Source of the DNA: Melampsora larici-populina 98AG31
Lineage: Eukaryota; Basidiomycota; Pucciniomycetes; Pucciniales; Melampsoraceae
Assembly (NCBI RefSeq): GCF_000204055.1
Contig: NW_006768801.1
Coordinates: 634,035 to 698,034, forward strand
DNA length: 64,000 nucleotides
Direction: 5' to 3'
The notes below the pieces were generated by a model, which was not told the DNA's origin, did not search any database, and saw nothing but the letters and a program-made list of their open reading frames with translations. A program made the translations under genes and the position numbers. Below, piece by piece: positions 1 through 11,671 of this stretch (the stretch's first letter is position 1; each line of letters begins with the position of its first letter).

Positions 1-610
1 ACACAACTCTCCGTGTGAGCACGTTGAAGTGCTCATGGGGGACGGACATGGTGGTTTTTTGAAACTGGGTCAGGTATGAGAGCCAATAATGCTCCAAAAT
101 GATGCACCTATTGAATAATATGTACTAAAGAAACTTGGCAGCAAAAATGGACAGGCATTTTTTCAATTGGTCTTGGCTTTTTGAGTCGATTCAGGATAAA
201 CTGTACTCCACTCCACTCCACTTTGCCTTCCTTTCTCACATCACATAGAAGCATAACCACATGTATAAATTATGATATGCTTCTTTTTTCATGCTTCACA
301 TGAAATTTTACAAGCATATCAGTCAAAACCTGGAGCATATGCTTAAAATGCTTATAAATCTGAATTTACCGCCTACCAAAAATGGTTGCACCATTTTGTA
401 TGCTTAATAAAAAATATGCTTGTAAAGGCAATGCTTAAAAAGGAATCTCACTGTAGAATCTTTTTCCTTATCGAAGAAATTGATTCTAAAGGTGAGGTTT
501 TCTTTTCTTTTCTTTTTCCTATCAATACACTGATTAAAATTCTCTATCATACAAATATTGTTCTTTCTCTTTTGATTCAACTTGTTAGTTTTTATTATCT
601 TCTTCGTTCA
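1..610. other. AT-rich non-coding DNA
   Basis: No reading frame here resembles a protein. The stretch contains a pyrimidine-rich block near 480-560 and a short sequence (gaaattgattctaaag) at about 475-490 that recurs at about 738-754, so its right part appears to belong to the same duplicated unit as the tandem repeat that follows. Confidence 0.4.
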
Positions 611-957
611 GGTCTGTTGAGTCTTTCCAGTCGTCCATCTTAGTCTGTCAGCCGTGTCTCGTCAACACGTAGCTGAAGTATTTCTGTTACCTTTTAAAAG
701 GTTTGTTATTGTGTTTGTGATTGCTTCATCTGATCAAAGAAATTGATTCTAAAGTTTTTATTATCTTCTTCGTTCAGGTCTGTTGAGTCTTTCCAGTCGT
801 CCATCTTAGTCTGTCAGCCGTGTCTCGTCAACACGTAGCTGAAGTATTTCTGTTACCTTTTAAAAGGTCTGTTGAGTCTTTCCAGTCGTCCATCTTAGTC
901 TGTCAGCCGTGTCTCGTCAACACGTAGCTGAAGTATTTCTGTTACCTTTTAAAAGGT
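611..957 (+). repeat. 89-bp tandem repeat, three copies
   Basis: The unit starts gtctgttgagtctttcc and ends gttaccttttaaaag. It occurs at about 612-701, 778-866 and 867-955. Copies two and three abut with a period of 89 bp; copy one is separated by about 76 bp that includes a second copy of upstream sequence. The copies look almost identical, so the array is recent. It lies just upstream of a decayed Harbinger transposase and may be a terminal part of that element; this is inference. Confidence 0.8.
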
Positions 958-1165
958 ATTTGTCTACAGTCAAAAGTAAAATCCTACACTTATGAGATAG
1001 ACTGTTGTGGCACAAAACACCATTTGGTCCCTCAAATTGGATGTCTTTCACGCCAAAGTAAAAAGCAAGAGTGCTTTGATTGATGGTTCACAAAAGTGAT
1101 TGGACATGGGGTATTGTGGTAAGTAACATCTGTGTTCTTGGTTCAGGTCCTGATTTACTGAGATT

Positions 1166-2056
1166 GTGTGTTTGTATGTTCTACTCCAATGGGCCCCAAT
1201 GTCCAAAGAGAATTTTATGTCTGTTTTACATGAGATCTCTGGAGATCCTCTTTTCTACAAAAACTTGAACTGTTGTCTAGCTACAGTTCAATGGCATCTC
1301 TTATTTTCAATGGCTAACATTGACCTTTCTGGAAATGGTAGACAAAGTTTGATCATTGCAAAACTTTTATCAATGGACCGTAGGTATGCTCCCTTTATCT
1401 TGGTCTCAGTTGGTCAGCTTCTGATTGATCTGTTGGAGGGAAGTTTGGACAACTAGACAGATTGTTATCTGGGCATTAGTGAAGTTTCAAGAAAAATTCA
1501 TAAAATGGCCAACATCTGAAGAACAAAACTGGGATAAGATGTAATTCATTCTTCAAAGATTGTGTTGGTTTTGTCCACTCACATACACCCCCCAGAAGAA
1601 GGTCTTTTTACATGCTGAATTCCCTGATTATATGTGGTCATTGGAAGTGTATTATTTATAACACTCATCATGGATGGTGTGGATCATTACATGATCAAAA
1701 TGTCCTGAAATTAACTGAGGTAATTCATTTCAAATAAGTTTCTTTTAAAAGTTGCTGATCCAGATGTCTCCCAGTTTTTTGTAGATACAGAACATTTCTT
1801 TGGCAAAGGGGAGTACCTCATTGCCAACTTGGGCTATAGTGCTTCAAAGCAAATAGTTCCTGCCTTCAAAGGTCTAAGTAATCAAGGGCCGGACCAGGCA
1901 CATGGGAAGTTCAATAATTTTTCAACGGTGGAACCAATTGTCTCTGAACATATCAATGGAATGTTGAAGGGTCAGACTCAAACTCAGTCTTGCAAGGAGT
2001 CTCTCCTTGTCATCAAAGATAGAAATCCGCCAGCCAATTATTTGCCTGGATTTTGA
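1166..2056 (+). pseudogene. decayed Harbinger-type (DDE) transposase
   Basis: Several broken frames translate into pieces matching the better preserved Harbinger transposase at 12.2-13.8 kb. The piece near 1315-1375 (IDLSGNGRQSLIIAKLL) matches LSLAGNGGQVAIIGHLL there. The piece near 1560-1600 keeps CVGFV. The piece at 1829-2056 keeps GYSASK and the catalytic-Glu region EHINGMLKGQ, matching EHVNGMLKSR. In PIF/Harbinger elements this enzyme (RNase H fold, DDE triad) cuts and joins transposon ends. Frame changes and stops throughout show it is dead. No terminal inverted repeats were identified for this copy. Confidence 0.75.
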
Positions 2057-4343
2057 CCTGCTATTCTATTCACAAGTTTATGCATAGGAGAGGTGAAAAC
2101 TGTACATTTTGACTAGAAGAAGAAGATTGGGATGTACATTGAGAATCTCCAACAAGTGATGAAGAAGAGCACTCTGAATCAATGGGAAACTTACATTTAA
2201 CACAACAAAGGATAGGACAACTGTTTCATGAATTTATCTCCACTCTTTATATTAGCACTTCTCCAAAAAGTCAATCTCACTTCAGTGCATAATGTTTTTG
2301 AATTGTCTAAAGTACTTCCAAAACTTGCAATTTGTTCATGGCCTTTTTCATTGATATCTTTGCTGCCTGATTTTGTTGTATTTTATTGCAACTCACTCAA
2401 TATTTTAAGGAGAAAAATCATATCTAATTCATACAAGTCAATGATAACATGATCAGCAGAAAAGAAGAAATGAAACAAGATAAAATTGAAATAAAACAAT
2501 AAAAAATGACAACACTATGAGATAGCTACACAGTATCTGATTAATTTGCGAAATCTCATCAGAAGGAAATTAATCTCAAAACAGTAAAAGATAAATTTAA
2601 AAAAAATGAAATATTTCTGTTAAATTATATAATAAGTCAACCAATCTTTATGTGATGACTCATCTGGATTATCAGTTGAGTTTTCATCATCCAGATCTTG
2701 ACTAGTCTCTTGTGTTGTTTGGTGCCAATCTGTATGGATAGATCAAGCTTTTTTGCAAGCCTATTCAAAGTTGCAACCTTGATCCACCAGGTTTGTAGCC
2801 AGATTGGCCCTAAGTTGTCCACACTTGAGTTGAAGATTGTCCGTACAATTGGTGGGCATATCAGTAATCAGATCAGCAATCTGTCCATTAAACTTCAGCT
2901 GAGATTCATCTTTCTTATGTTCTTGTTGAGTATTTCCCACTTGTTGGTGTGTTGATGATAGGAATGCACCCAAGAGGGTTTGTAAAACCAAGTGGGTGGA
3001 AGACCACTTTCTTGATTAGGCTCTTAAAATCTTGTCTTGCAAGTTCAACAGTGATAATAGATCACATAGCAGCCTTTGAAGTATAAGATTACATGCTTTG
3101 GTAAAAAGTAATACAAATGAACCAAATCAAGAACCATGAGCACTATTTTGTATGAAGTTGGAGTTGCCAAAGAAGAAAAGAATGAGATTGTGCCATATTT
3201 GATCACAGACATGGTGATAGGTCTTTGTCTCCTTGTGTTACTACTGGCAATCTCAAAATTCACTTTGACTTGCTTTTGAACTGCATGGACCACAATTATT
3301 GGTTCAATCAATTCTGATATTAACATCCAAGACAGTTTTGACTGTGAAAGATAAGCCACTGAAAAGCCTTGGGAGTCGAAGGTTTTGATGGATTTCAGTT
3401 TTACAAAGTACACATTCCCAGGTACATAATCAAGACAGTGTGTTTGATCACTGAAGAGCAATTTTCCAATGGATGTCAAGGTTTGAGGTGTAGAAATGAT
3501 GATGATGGCGGATAAATGAATGGCGATGTCCCTATAAATCAACCAATTGTCAAAGATTTTCTGATGAAGAATGAAGTGCACGTCTTCTCAAACGTAATTC
3601 ACAGCCATTAATGGCTGTGAATCTCACAGCACGGGCACGGGTGTCTCTGTTCCATCTGTTAATCATTGGTGCAGTCCAGAGTACATATCATCCTGGCATG
3701 CACTGCATGTCATCACTCAACGCATTCCTTCTACATACTGTCCACTTTTTTACATGTATGTATCACATCTTTGAATAGGAGGACGGTTAAGTGACATGCT
3801 CATCGGAAGGATCCCTTCATACTTTGGAAGTATATATATATAAAAAAGTTACCCACCCAACTCTAGCAAATTGGCGCCAAATTGTTGTCAAGCTCGACGA
3901 AGTTGAATTTACACATTTGAATGAGGTTTGGCTATGAAATTAAAAGTAAAGAAAGAAGCACTGAGGACTCGAGAAACCTCGATCTTTTTTTCTCCGAAAA
4001 AGAGCAACCTTAACAAGGTGCCTCACTGCCTCGAGGCTCGCTCTCTTGCCGAGATAGGCTGAGATAAATAGGACTTTGGTGTCCCGATTAATCTTAAGCA
4101 AAATCCCCGATCCAAATTTTTCGATGTATGTCATATGATATCTCACCTGATATCTTATGCTGCGTTTGCCGCTGTTCGCCGCTTAGGAAGGTTTAGGATG
4201 AAAGTTTTTCAACGCTGAACGGGAAAAGGCTGAGAGATTTTTAGAACTTGAGAATCAGTATGATAATTTTGAGTCCGTTTCGTTGTTCAAAATTCAATGT
4301 CGTGATCAATAATCCATTTCATAGTTTTATTTTCAGAACTGTC
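2057..4343. other. intergenic / old repeat DNA without a supported gene
   Basis: A 178-codon minus-strand frame lies at 3045-3581, and shorter minus-strand frames at 2637-2991. None shows a recognisable domain or convincing composition, so I do not call genes. They may be remains of the decayed Harbinger element's second gene. A TATA-like run (tatatatataaaaaag) lies at about 3832-3847 but has no plausible gene directly downstream. Confidence 0.35.
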
Positions 4344-4344
4344 A

Positions 4345-4440
4345 TGCAAAATCAATGGCTGGTGTAAATGGCAGTGCGCAGGAACGCAGGAAGGAGTCAG
4401 GACCAAGTCAGATTTTCATCATGATCGCCATAAAATTAGA
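4345..4440 (+). promoter_or_regulatory. duplicated upstream block of the NSPVYNP gene pair (copy 1)
   Basis: The block (cagtgcgcaggaacgcagg and neighbouring bases, then agtcagattttcatcatgat) recurs in diverged form at about 6567-6660. It lies about 300 bp upstream of the start codon in both genes. Shared upstream sequence shows that the promoter was duplicated with the coding region. The TATA element and transcription start are not identified. Confidence 0.5.
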
Positions 4441-4657
4441 AATCAAATCACACTTCACTGACATTCTTCTGGTTAACCGTTAGACTGTTAGTTGTACCTG
4501 ATTGGAAATGATCTTGATGAAGATGTTATAAAATGTCTGCACGAAGACCTTTCTTCCGATTCCGCATCATCATCAATTATATCGTCACCATCACAATCCA
4601 TACACCATACAATTCTCAACTTACTATCATCCAAAATCCATCAAAACTATCATCGCA

Positions 4658-5741
4658 ATGGCTTCCTCGTCATCATTAATTGCTACCGCTCAACCGTCCT
4701 CCTGTTAGTATACCCTTTTAATAACATCTCATATCATTCGAGAAGTGTGAAACTGATAATGGTATAATTTTGACGTGTTTGATAGCAATCAAACGACAAC
4801 CAAATGCTTCCCATCAAGAAATTGAATATGAAAACACACCCTCGTCGCCACAAATCTCACCGTCACAAACATCATTTCAACAACTCTTGGAACCTTGGTT
4901 CGAAATCACACCAACCCAGCATCAAGACCCATCATCTTCTGTCGAACAATTTGAACCTATTCCTCGATCCGTGATGCCATCCGACTCAATTCGTGCTGCT
5001 GGTCATAGTTTACAATCTATCACCAATACAACGTCTGGTTTATTCCCAGCAGCCAACACGACGCCATCCTTCGAACTCTTCAATTTGATTTCGCCTGACT
5101 ATAATCCCTATGTAAATGAACGCATCAATGGATTATTTGCAAACAACTCACCCGTATATAATCCTAACGCAAGTGCAACGTATAATGTTTCATTGTCCAA
5201 CAATTCACCCGTATACAATCCCAATGCAAGTGAAATTTTCAATGGGTTATTTGCGAGAAATTCACCTGTCTACAATCCAAATGCAAGTACCTCGTATAAT
5301 GTACACTTTCCAAATAATTCACCTGTTTATAATCCCAATGGAAGTGAAATTTTCGATTGGCTATCTTGGAGGAACGGTGGTTATTTTCAATTCGAGAACG
5401 AAACAAATTCATCAAATCAATTTTCACAAAGTTCCCTCCATTCAACTTCAAGTCAGCCAACGACCAACCATCAACAATTCAACCAATCTGATCTCGGTCT
5501 CAACAATCAAGATGATCAGGCGCTATTTGTAGGCGACACTGAATGGGAAACTATTCTCCCTCCCTGTGATCCAATTCCACTATTGGTATTACCGTTGTCT
5601 GATCTTCCACCACTTCAAGGTCTTAAACGGTCTCGATCTTTTGATTCATATCCACCTCTTTGTCTTCTCGAATCAAGTCAGCCGAATCACAATTCCGATC
5701 TTGATACACGTCCATCTAAGAAATTAAAGAAATCAAATTAA
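4658..5741 (+). CDS. N/S/P-rich repeat protein with NSPVYNP motifs, paralogue 1
   Basis: Two-exon model: exon 1 4658-4703 (46 nt), intron 4704-4785 (GT-AG, phase 1), exon 2 4786-5741, giving 333 aa. ATG 4658 was chosen because the downstream paralogue has an identical 46-nt first exon. The protein begins MASSSSLIATAQ and has no signal peptide. It contains LLEPWFEIT near residue 49. Four NSPVYNP-type repeats spaced 19 residues apart follow (about residues 135-200), alternating with NGLFA/YNVSL-type spacers. The acidic DTEWETI segment comes next. The C-terminus is basic (LKRSRSFDSYP, then SKKLKK), which looks like a nuclear localisation signal. I do not recognise the family and assign no function; nuclear location is inference. 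Confidence 0.75.
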
Positions 5742-6566
5742 TCGCATCGACTTGTTTTCTTTTTTTTTCTCATCATCTTTTTTCTTGCATCTCTTTCATT
5801 TTCGCTTTGTCTCTTCGATTTTCTCCTTACCAACTCGTTTTTATTTTTTTATCAGTTTTCTAACCTCTTTTCACTTGTTTAATTCTCTTGCATATGGAAT
5901 TTGTGGAAATGTGGAACTTCTTATAATTTCATCTTTTTTATAATTCTTGAAGTAATAGAAGAACTATGTATCAGATTATATATCAGTTAAACATAAAAGG
6001 AAATGATTTGAATTGGAATATTGTGATCAGTGTTTTTTACCATCACCATTGTTTTTGGTTTCGCTGATGCATAACACAAATCGTCAATACCACCTTGCCT
6101 TCGAAGCAAAAAAAGTTTCACACTTATCAAACTTGGCTGCTTTTTCAAGGTTCCAAAAACAATGTGTTGATTGTAATGAAGCTGCCTATATACAAGTCAG
6201 TCAGTCAAAGCGGAGAATTTAATCTCTAAACCCTTTCTAATAAGATGTCCCAAAAGAGGTAACAGAAGTGAGATCCATCAAATCAAGAAGTCATCTGATA
6301 TCATAGTGAGGAGGTCCCAACATGTGTGAGGCAAAAGGAAAGCAATGAAAGGACCACGGGCCATATAGGGTTGATTTCCTTCATCAAATATCCTCACCGA
6401 TTTTCTATGTGTTACATCGGGATGTTGAGATAACCTCAACAAATAGTATTGCACTTTAAACTCATTTACACACAAGTCCTCTTGAACGAGCTGATCCACA
6501 TACAATCAAACAAAGAAAAAAACACCAGTGTCACAGCATTACTTTTCGTTCTTAATTCATTTTGAG
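5742..6566. other. intergenic region between the paralogue pair
   Basis: It starts with a long pyrimidine-rich 3' flank (about 5752-5880), which also follows the second paralogue. No supported gene is seen; a 75-codon minus-strand frame at 6278-6505 has no recognisable features. Confidence 0.4.
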
Positions 6567-6660
6567 ACATGCAATGCAAAATAAGTGACCGATCAAACTG
6601 GCACTGCGCGGCAAGGCAGGAACAGGCCTAAGTCAGGTTTTTTATGATGATCACTGTAAA
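6567..6660 (+). promoter_or_regulatory. duplicated upstream block of the NSPVYNP gene pair (copy 2)
   Basis: This is the diverged second copy of the block at 4345-4440 (cactgcgcggcaaggcagg and agtcaggttttttatgatga). It sits at the same distance from the start codon of the second paralogue. Confidence 0.5.
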
Positions 6661-6857
6661 GATTCTTTGATTCGTTGTACCTGAATGGCAATTATCTTGA
6701 CGAGGATTCAATAAAAAATGGTTCCTTGAAATTCTTTCCAACAAACATTCTCTTCGATATCCTATCATCAATATCATCAATTATATTATCCTCATCACCT
6801 TCCATATAATCATCAACTTGAAATCCACTCCAAGTTTAAAATAAAACATCATTCATA

Positions 6858-7951
6858 ATGGCTTCATCATCGTCATTGACTGCTGCCGTCCAACCCCCCT
6901 CCTGTCAGTAACCTCTTCCGAATAAGAAACAATATCCAAGAGGCGTGAAGCTGACAAGGATCTGATTTTTATTTCTTCAATAGCAATCGAAGGACAAGCA
7001 AGTGTTTGTCGCCAAGAGGTTGAAAGTAAGAAACGTACATCATCGCCACATGTATCGCCTAAACAAACGTCCTTCGCACAACTATTGGAGCCTTGGTTTG
7101 AAATCACATTGTCATCAACGCATTCTCGGCGCCCATCGTATTCAAACGAAGAGTTTCAACCAATTCCTCGATCCTTGATGCCGTCTAACCCTATTCTCGC
7201 CGCGGGTTTCAGTTTACAATCTATCACGGACACGACACCTGGCGTATTACCACTGCCAGCAATGAACTCACAGCTGCTATCCGTCGAAGCATGGGATTTG
7301 AATTCACTTGTTAATTTCAATGCAAGTGACATGTACCATGGATTGCATTCAAACAACTCACCTCTATATAATCCGTATGCAAACGCAATACACCATGGAT
7401 TATTCTACGATTCGCCTGTTTATGCTCCTAATGCAAGTGAGATGTGCAATGGTTCACACTCAAGAGATTCTCCCGTCTATAACCCTATCCCAAGGGACCA
7501 GTACATCGGATACAACAATTCGCCCGTCTATAACCCTATCCCAAGGGACCAGTACATCGGGTACAACAATTCGCCCGTCTACAATCCTAATCCAGGGCCC
7601 CTGTTCAATGGCATATCTTCAAACAACGAGGGTTATCTTCAATTCCATAATGAACCAAGTTCATCAAATTTTCATCACCAAGGTTCTCTTTATTCAACTG
7701 AGATACTAAACCAATCTCATTCAAATGCACATGATCAAGACGATAAGGATAGATTTGAAGGATATACTGAATGGGAAACAATAATTGGATGCTGTGATCC
7801 GAATGCGCGACCGACGGTACTTTTATCTGATCCTCCACGGGGTCTCAAACGATCCAGATCTTTGGATTCGTATCCTTCTCTTTTAGAATCAAACCATCCG
7901 AATCTTCACCTTGATCTGGGTCCAGGTCCATCAAAGAAATCAAAGAAATGA
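6858..7951 (+). CDS. N/S/P-rich repeat protein with NSPVYNP motifs, paralogue 2
   Basis: Two exons: 6858-6903 (46 nt), intron 6904-6983 (phase 1), 6984-7951, giving 337 aa. It is homologous to the gene at 4658 from end to end: MASSSSLTAAVQ start, LLEPWFEIT, the IPRSLMPS block, NSPVYNP repeats, TEWETI, and a basic tail (LKRSRSLDSYP then KKSKK). The repeat region differs. It includes DSPVYAPNAS and two adjacent exact copies of a 17-residue unit with NNSPVYNPIPRDQY, so the array is still changing length. No signal peptide or catalytic domain is visible. The function is unknown, and the pair may be lineage-specific. Confidence 0.75.
7472..7573 (+). repeat. 51-bp in-frame tandem duplication inside the second NSPVYNP gene
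   Basis: The unit starting cccgtctataaccctatccc occurs at 7472 and again at 7523 with almost no difference, adding 17 residues in frame. A partial third copy follows at 7574. Confidence 0.85.
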
Positions 7952-9060
7952 AATTGGCCCCATCTATTTTCCTTTGTATTTTCTCTCTTGTTTTCTCTCA
8001 TCTTCTCTATGCTTGTTTTTCCTCTTCAATTTTATTCCTATCAGATCCTTTTGTTCCTTTCTTAGTTTCTTGACCTTCTTTTACTTGTCTTCTCTTGGAT
8101 TCGTCACTTGTAGTATCAATCAGAAACACTAGAGCTTGTTATAATTTTATCTTCATGTAATTTTCGAAGTGACAGAAACGCGTTGTAACCAAGAAAATCG
8201 GAAAATATAAATTGAATCAGGTGTGAATGAGTTCTTGCCTTTCCTTTAGCTTTTGACTGCTTTTCATCATCTGAAATTGGGGTGTATGTATGCGTCATTT
8301 AGTTGAGAGGAAAACTTGATCAAACTTCAGTGGTTACAATCCAAGAGAAAGATAGTTTGAAATGGGTTTTTGAACTTGAAGGGTCTTTCTTCGTATCAAA
8401 GATTTCAAGACCCAACTATGCTGCATTGTCCATTCAAGCAGCATAAGCTATGTTTCCTCTCACTTGTCACAGCTGCTCTCGACTATGCATATATGCACAC
8501 ACCAAGCAAACCACCCTTGACCTGTCTTCACAGCAAGACAAGGATCAATTGCACTTGAGTTTTTACTAACTTTGATATGATCTCACTCTGAAAACCCAAT
8601 ATGGGGAATGCAATTGTAGAGATGTAGAAGAGTGAAGCGTTGATTGGAGGAGAACCTGATGAAGGCGCAAGAGATTCCCAAATCTACAAGGGAATTGTCA
8701 TCCTGAAGTATAATCCTGTATAATCACTTTGATCATCTCAGGAAAGGTAAACAGCTATCATAGCAGATATGGATGACGTGGTTTATAGCGTTAATCCCTC
8801 TTGAAAATCTCTCAAGGCAGCAAGGTCTGATTACCGTGTCAGTGGTGATGTACGCACCAAGTGCAATGGATTCCCATTATGCAATCTCCTTATCAATTTT
8901 TTGTGATCTAAAGGTAGCTGATATTAAGGTCAGCTCAGCAAAGTTTGATACTATTACAATCTAGAACCAATATACACTACGACTTATAAGCAAAAAAAAA
9001 CCAATCCGCATAGAATACAGTCCACAATAAAAGAAAACGAAAAAGAAACAAAAAAAATCA
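7952..9060. other. intergenic region
   Basis: Pyrimidine-rich 3' flank of the preceding gene to about 8110, then unremarkable AT-rich DNA. No gene is supported. The MFS gene ends, on the opposite strand, at 9061. Confidence 0.4.
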
Positions 9061-10858
9061 TCATCTAGTCGTTACAACATTACTTTTCCTTGTACCCATC
9101 AAATCTTTATCTTTCATACCAAACCAAGCCACCAGAAATGAAGCTAAACAAAGTAAAGACATCACTGCCATTGAATTACCATAATTGATTTGATCGGCTA
9201 ATCCACCTGAAAGTAAAGGTCCAATTGTCATACCTAAACTAAATACCACATTATTGACAGCATACAGTTGACCATATGGACCTTTATGACCAAACAAATC
9301 AGGAAACGATTTATGTAAGTCGCAAACCGTTTGACTTGCATCTACAAGTGAAGGACCACCGATAGCAGAAAGACCGATTCCTGAAAAAGTTAAAAGGCTG
9401 GTATATCCAATCACTTGAATCCACCATTCTTCTTTTGATTGATGTGGTAATCTTAAGAAGATTAAAGTAGGAATTAGAATTATCGAACCAAAGATTATGG
9501 CAGGTCTTGCACCACTATGGTCTACCCATTTTCCAAAGATTGGACCTGTGATTAGGTAAGGTAATTGGATAGCAATGAACAGTAAACCTGATTGTAATGA
9601 ATCCATTCCGAAGATTTCTTTAACATGAATTGGAACTGTTGCATCAAAGGTTGCTAATAAGCTTGCTTGGGTAAATGTGACAAATAATGCAGATAGTAAT
9701 CGTGGATGAAGAAGGATTTTGAGAAGTGGAAAAGATCGAATGATGGGATTAGTAGAAGGTGGTGGGTTGGATCGATCGGGTGATCTTGGTAATAAGCTCG
9801 TTTGCTCTGTGACTGCTTCTTCTGGGTTTGATGGTTGATAGGTCTCAGCTACACTACGTTCAATGACGAGTAAACGAAGGATGATATCGATCAATAAGAT
9901 GGCTCCAGCTAGTTCGTAGACAGCATAGTATCCAAATCGAGAATAAACGATCCCTCCTAGAGTCGGAGATGCTAAACTTCCCACAGAGATGACACCATAG
10001 ATCGAGCCCTAAGTGCAAATGCGATCTCAGCATCAGATTATCTGCATCATATCACGAGCAGATGTTTATTTCCTCTCTGATTCTCACCAAGGCAGATCCA
10101 AGTTTATCGGATCCAACTGTATCGACTACTAATGCCAATCCTACAGTCCAAACGATAGCTATTGATAGAGAAGCACAAGAATCAATACTAAAGTTTGTGG
10201 AATGAAATCTGGATTTAAAGTTGAACCCTGATATTCTTTAAAGCTTACCAGCACTGAGTCCTTGAAGAACTCTAGCCAACAATAGAAGCGGGATTGTTCT
10301 TCCAAAACAGAGTAAAGCAGTAGACTAGGTACGACCAAAGGAAAGTGTCAAAGATCAAATCAAAAGCCAAGATCAAAAAAGATAACGCACAGCAGCCATG
10401 GCTACCAATCCAAATAGGAAGGGTAAGCGACCCTTACCAGCATCAGCGATCAAGCCAGCGATTGGAGAAAAAAGAACCGCTGCTAATGCATGAGCTGCTA
10501 AGAGAGCAGATATGACAGGTTGAATATCTTGATCTGGGATTCCGACCAGTTGATTGAGTGCGAAAGGTAAGACTGGAATGACGAGTCCATAGAGAAAGAG
10601 ATCTGGGGAGAGAAGAGTGATGGTTAACGATTGAGTAATGTGAGGTGAGTTGATATAACGAGGTGAAACTATTACCTGTGAAGAGACTGGAATTGGATGA
10701 TATGTATTCGATCAGTCAGTCTTCGTTAACTTGGTCTTTGATGAATGTACGAATACGAATACTTACCTAAATCCGACCACTATTAGAATGAAAGTTGAGG
10801 ATGATCGAAGTTTGAAGCAAATTGGTCTTGGTCGTCTGTGATTTGAATCGATCTCCAT
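9061..10858 (-). CDS. major facilitator superfamily transporter
   Basis: Six exons on the minus strand: 10858-10767, 10686-10676, 10602-10391, 10324-10249, 10158-10088 and 10008-9061, together 469 aa with all phases agreeing. The predicted first membrane helix reads LIVVGFSLFTDLFLYGLVIP. It is followed by SPIAGLIADAGKGR (loop 2-3 of the MFS fold), LARVLQGLSA (helix 4) and VWTVGLALVVDTVG. The second half (residues about 155-469) has further hydrophobic helices and a charged cytoplasmic loop (SLLPRSPDRS). The sequence type matches fungal MFS proteins related to vesicular amine/multidrug transporters; the substrate is unknown. The second exon is only 11 nt and encodes the middle of SLFTD. Start ATG 10858 opens a short hydrophilic N-terminus. 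Confidence 0.88.
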
Positions 10859-11209
10859 TTCTTTAGTATGGATTTATCTTGTATGATTTCTTTTTCAAGA
10901 GATGATTCTTGTCTTTTGATATTCTTCACTTTATACCTTGACTTCTTGATTTTAACAATTCTCAACCGTCAGATGTGTACAACTTGATCAGAAGCAGGTT
11001 CAATACTTGACCTGCTCAATGGTACAGTTTTCATGCCTTGACAATTCAAATTTTCGCTGAAAATCCAAATTTGCCGGCAATAAACACCACAAAATCCATT
11101 TAGAGGCATTATTTAGAGGCATTATGCCTCTAAAGAGGTGTGCCTTTATGGTGAGTTGACTGTATCAGATTTTTCCTTTGTGATGATATCTAGACCTCCT
11201 TCAAGCACA
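10859..11209. other. promoter region of the MFS gene and left flank of the Harbinger element
   Basis: No gene is seen. A compact repeat lies at about 11099-11140: two direct copies of ttagaggcatta followed by an inverted copy (atgcctctaaa), able to fold into a small hairpin. Confidence 0.4.
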
Positions 11210-11239
11210 TTAATGGTATTCAAGATTCGAGAAGTGGCG

Positions 11240-11327
11240 TCCAGAAGTGTCAAGAAGTGACATCCAGAAGTTTCTTGAACATGCTCAAGAAACTTCTGGA
11301 GTGACACTTCGTGACACTTCTGGATAA
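11240..11327. repeat. near-perfect hairpin in the left Harbinger terminus
   Basis: The left arm (tccagaagtgtcaagaagtg, then ccagaagtttcttga) pairs with the right arm (tcaagaaacttctgg, then tgacacttctgga) over about 38 bp with a loop of about 6 bases. The right terminus (about 16160-16250) has a related palindrome in which ttccagaag is repeated three times. Such subterminal repeats are candidate transposase-binding sites. Confidence 0.8.
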
Positions 11328-11347
11328 CTTTGAGAGCCCCATCAACC

Positions 11348-11652
11348 AGGACCCCGGTATGCTCCTATAAGGGGTAGTCACATCAAAATATATCTTTTGA
11401 GCTCCCGCGGAGATAAGTCACTGGCTGGACCCATAACTCTAAGACGGTTTAATCTTTCAAATGAGCTGTATTGTATATTGAAGCCACTCTGAAATAGGCA
11501 AAAACCGGCAAAAACCTCAAAGACTAGTGNNNNNNNNNNNNNNNNNNNNNNNNNNNNNNNNNNNNNNNNNNNNNNNNNNNNNNNNNNNNNNNNNNNNNNN
11601 NNNNNNNNNNNNNNNNNNNNNNNNNNNNNTTATAGGAGCATACCGGGGTCCT
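11348..11652. mobile_element. MITE with 8-bp target duplication, containing the assembly gap
   Basis: Terminal inverted repeats start aggaccccggtatgctccta (left) and end with the inverse at 11652. They are flanked by an exact 8-bp direct repeat, catcaacc (11340-11347 and 11653-11660). An 8-bp duplication fits hAT-like or KDZ-like transposition; the ends alone do not decide which. The centre is lost in the 100-base N run, so the length is unknown. A related element lies at 16477-16787. Confidence 0.75.
11530..11629. other. assembly gap (100 N)
   Basis: Exactly 100 N bases, the usual placeholder for a gap of unknown size. It falls within a MITE, probably because near-identical copies elsewhere blocked assembly. 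Confidence 0.98.
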
Positions 11653-11671
11653 CATCAACCTCCATCAACTT

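Noticed and set aside
3045..3581. 178-codon open frame on the minus strand
   Set aside because: It has no recognisable domain, contains hydrophobic and Ile/Tyr-rich stretches typical of AT-rich DNA, and lies in decayed transposon sequence.
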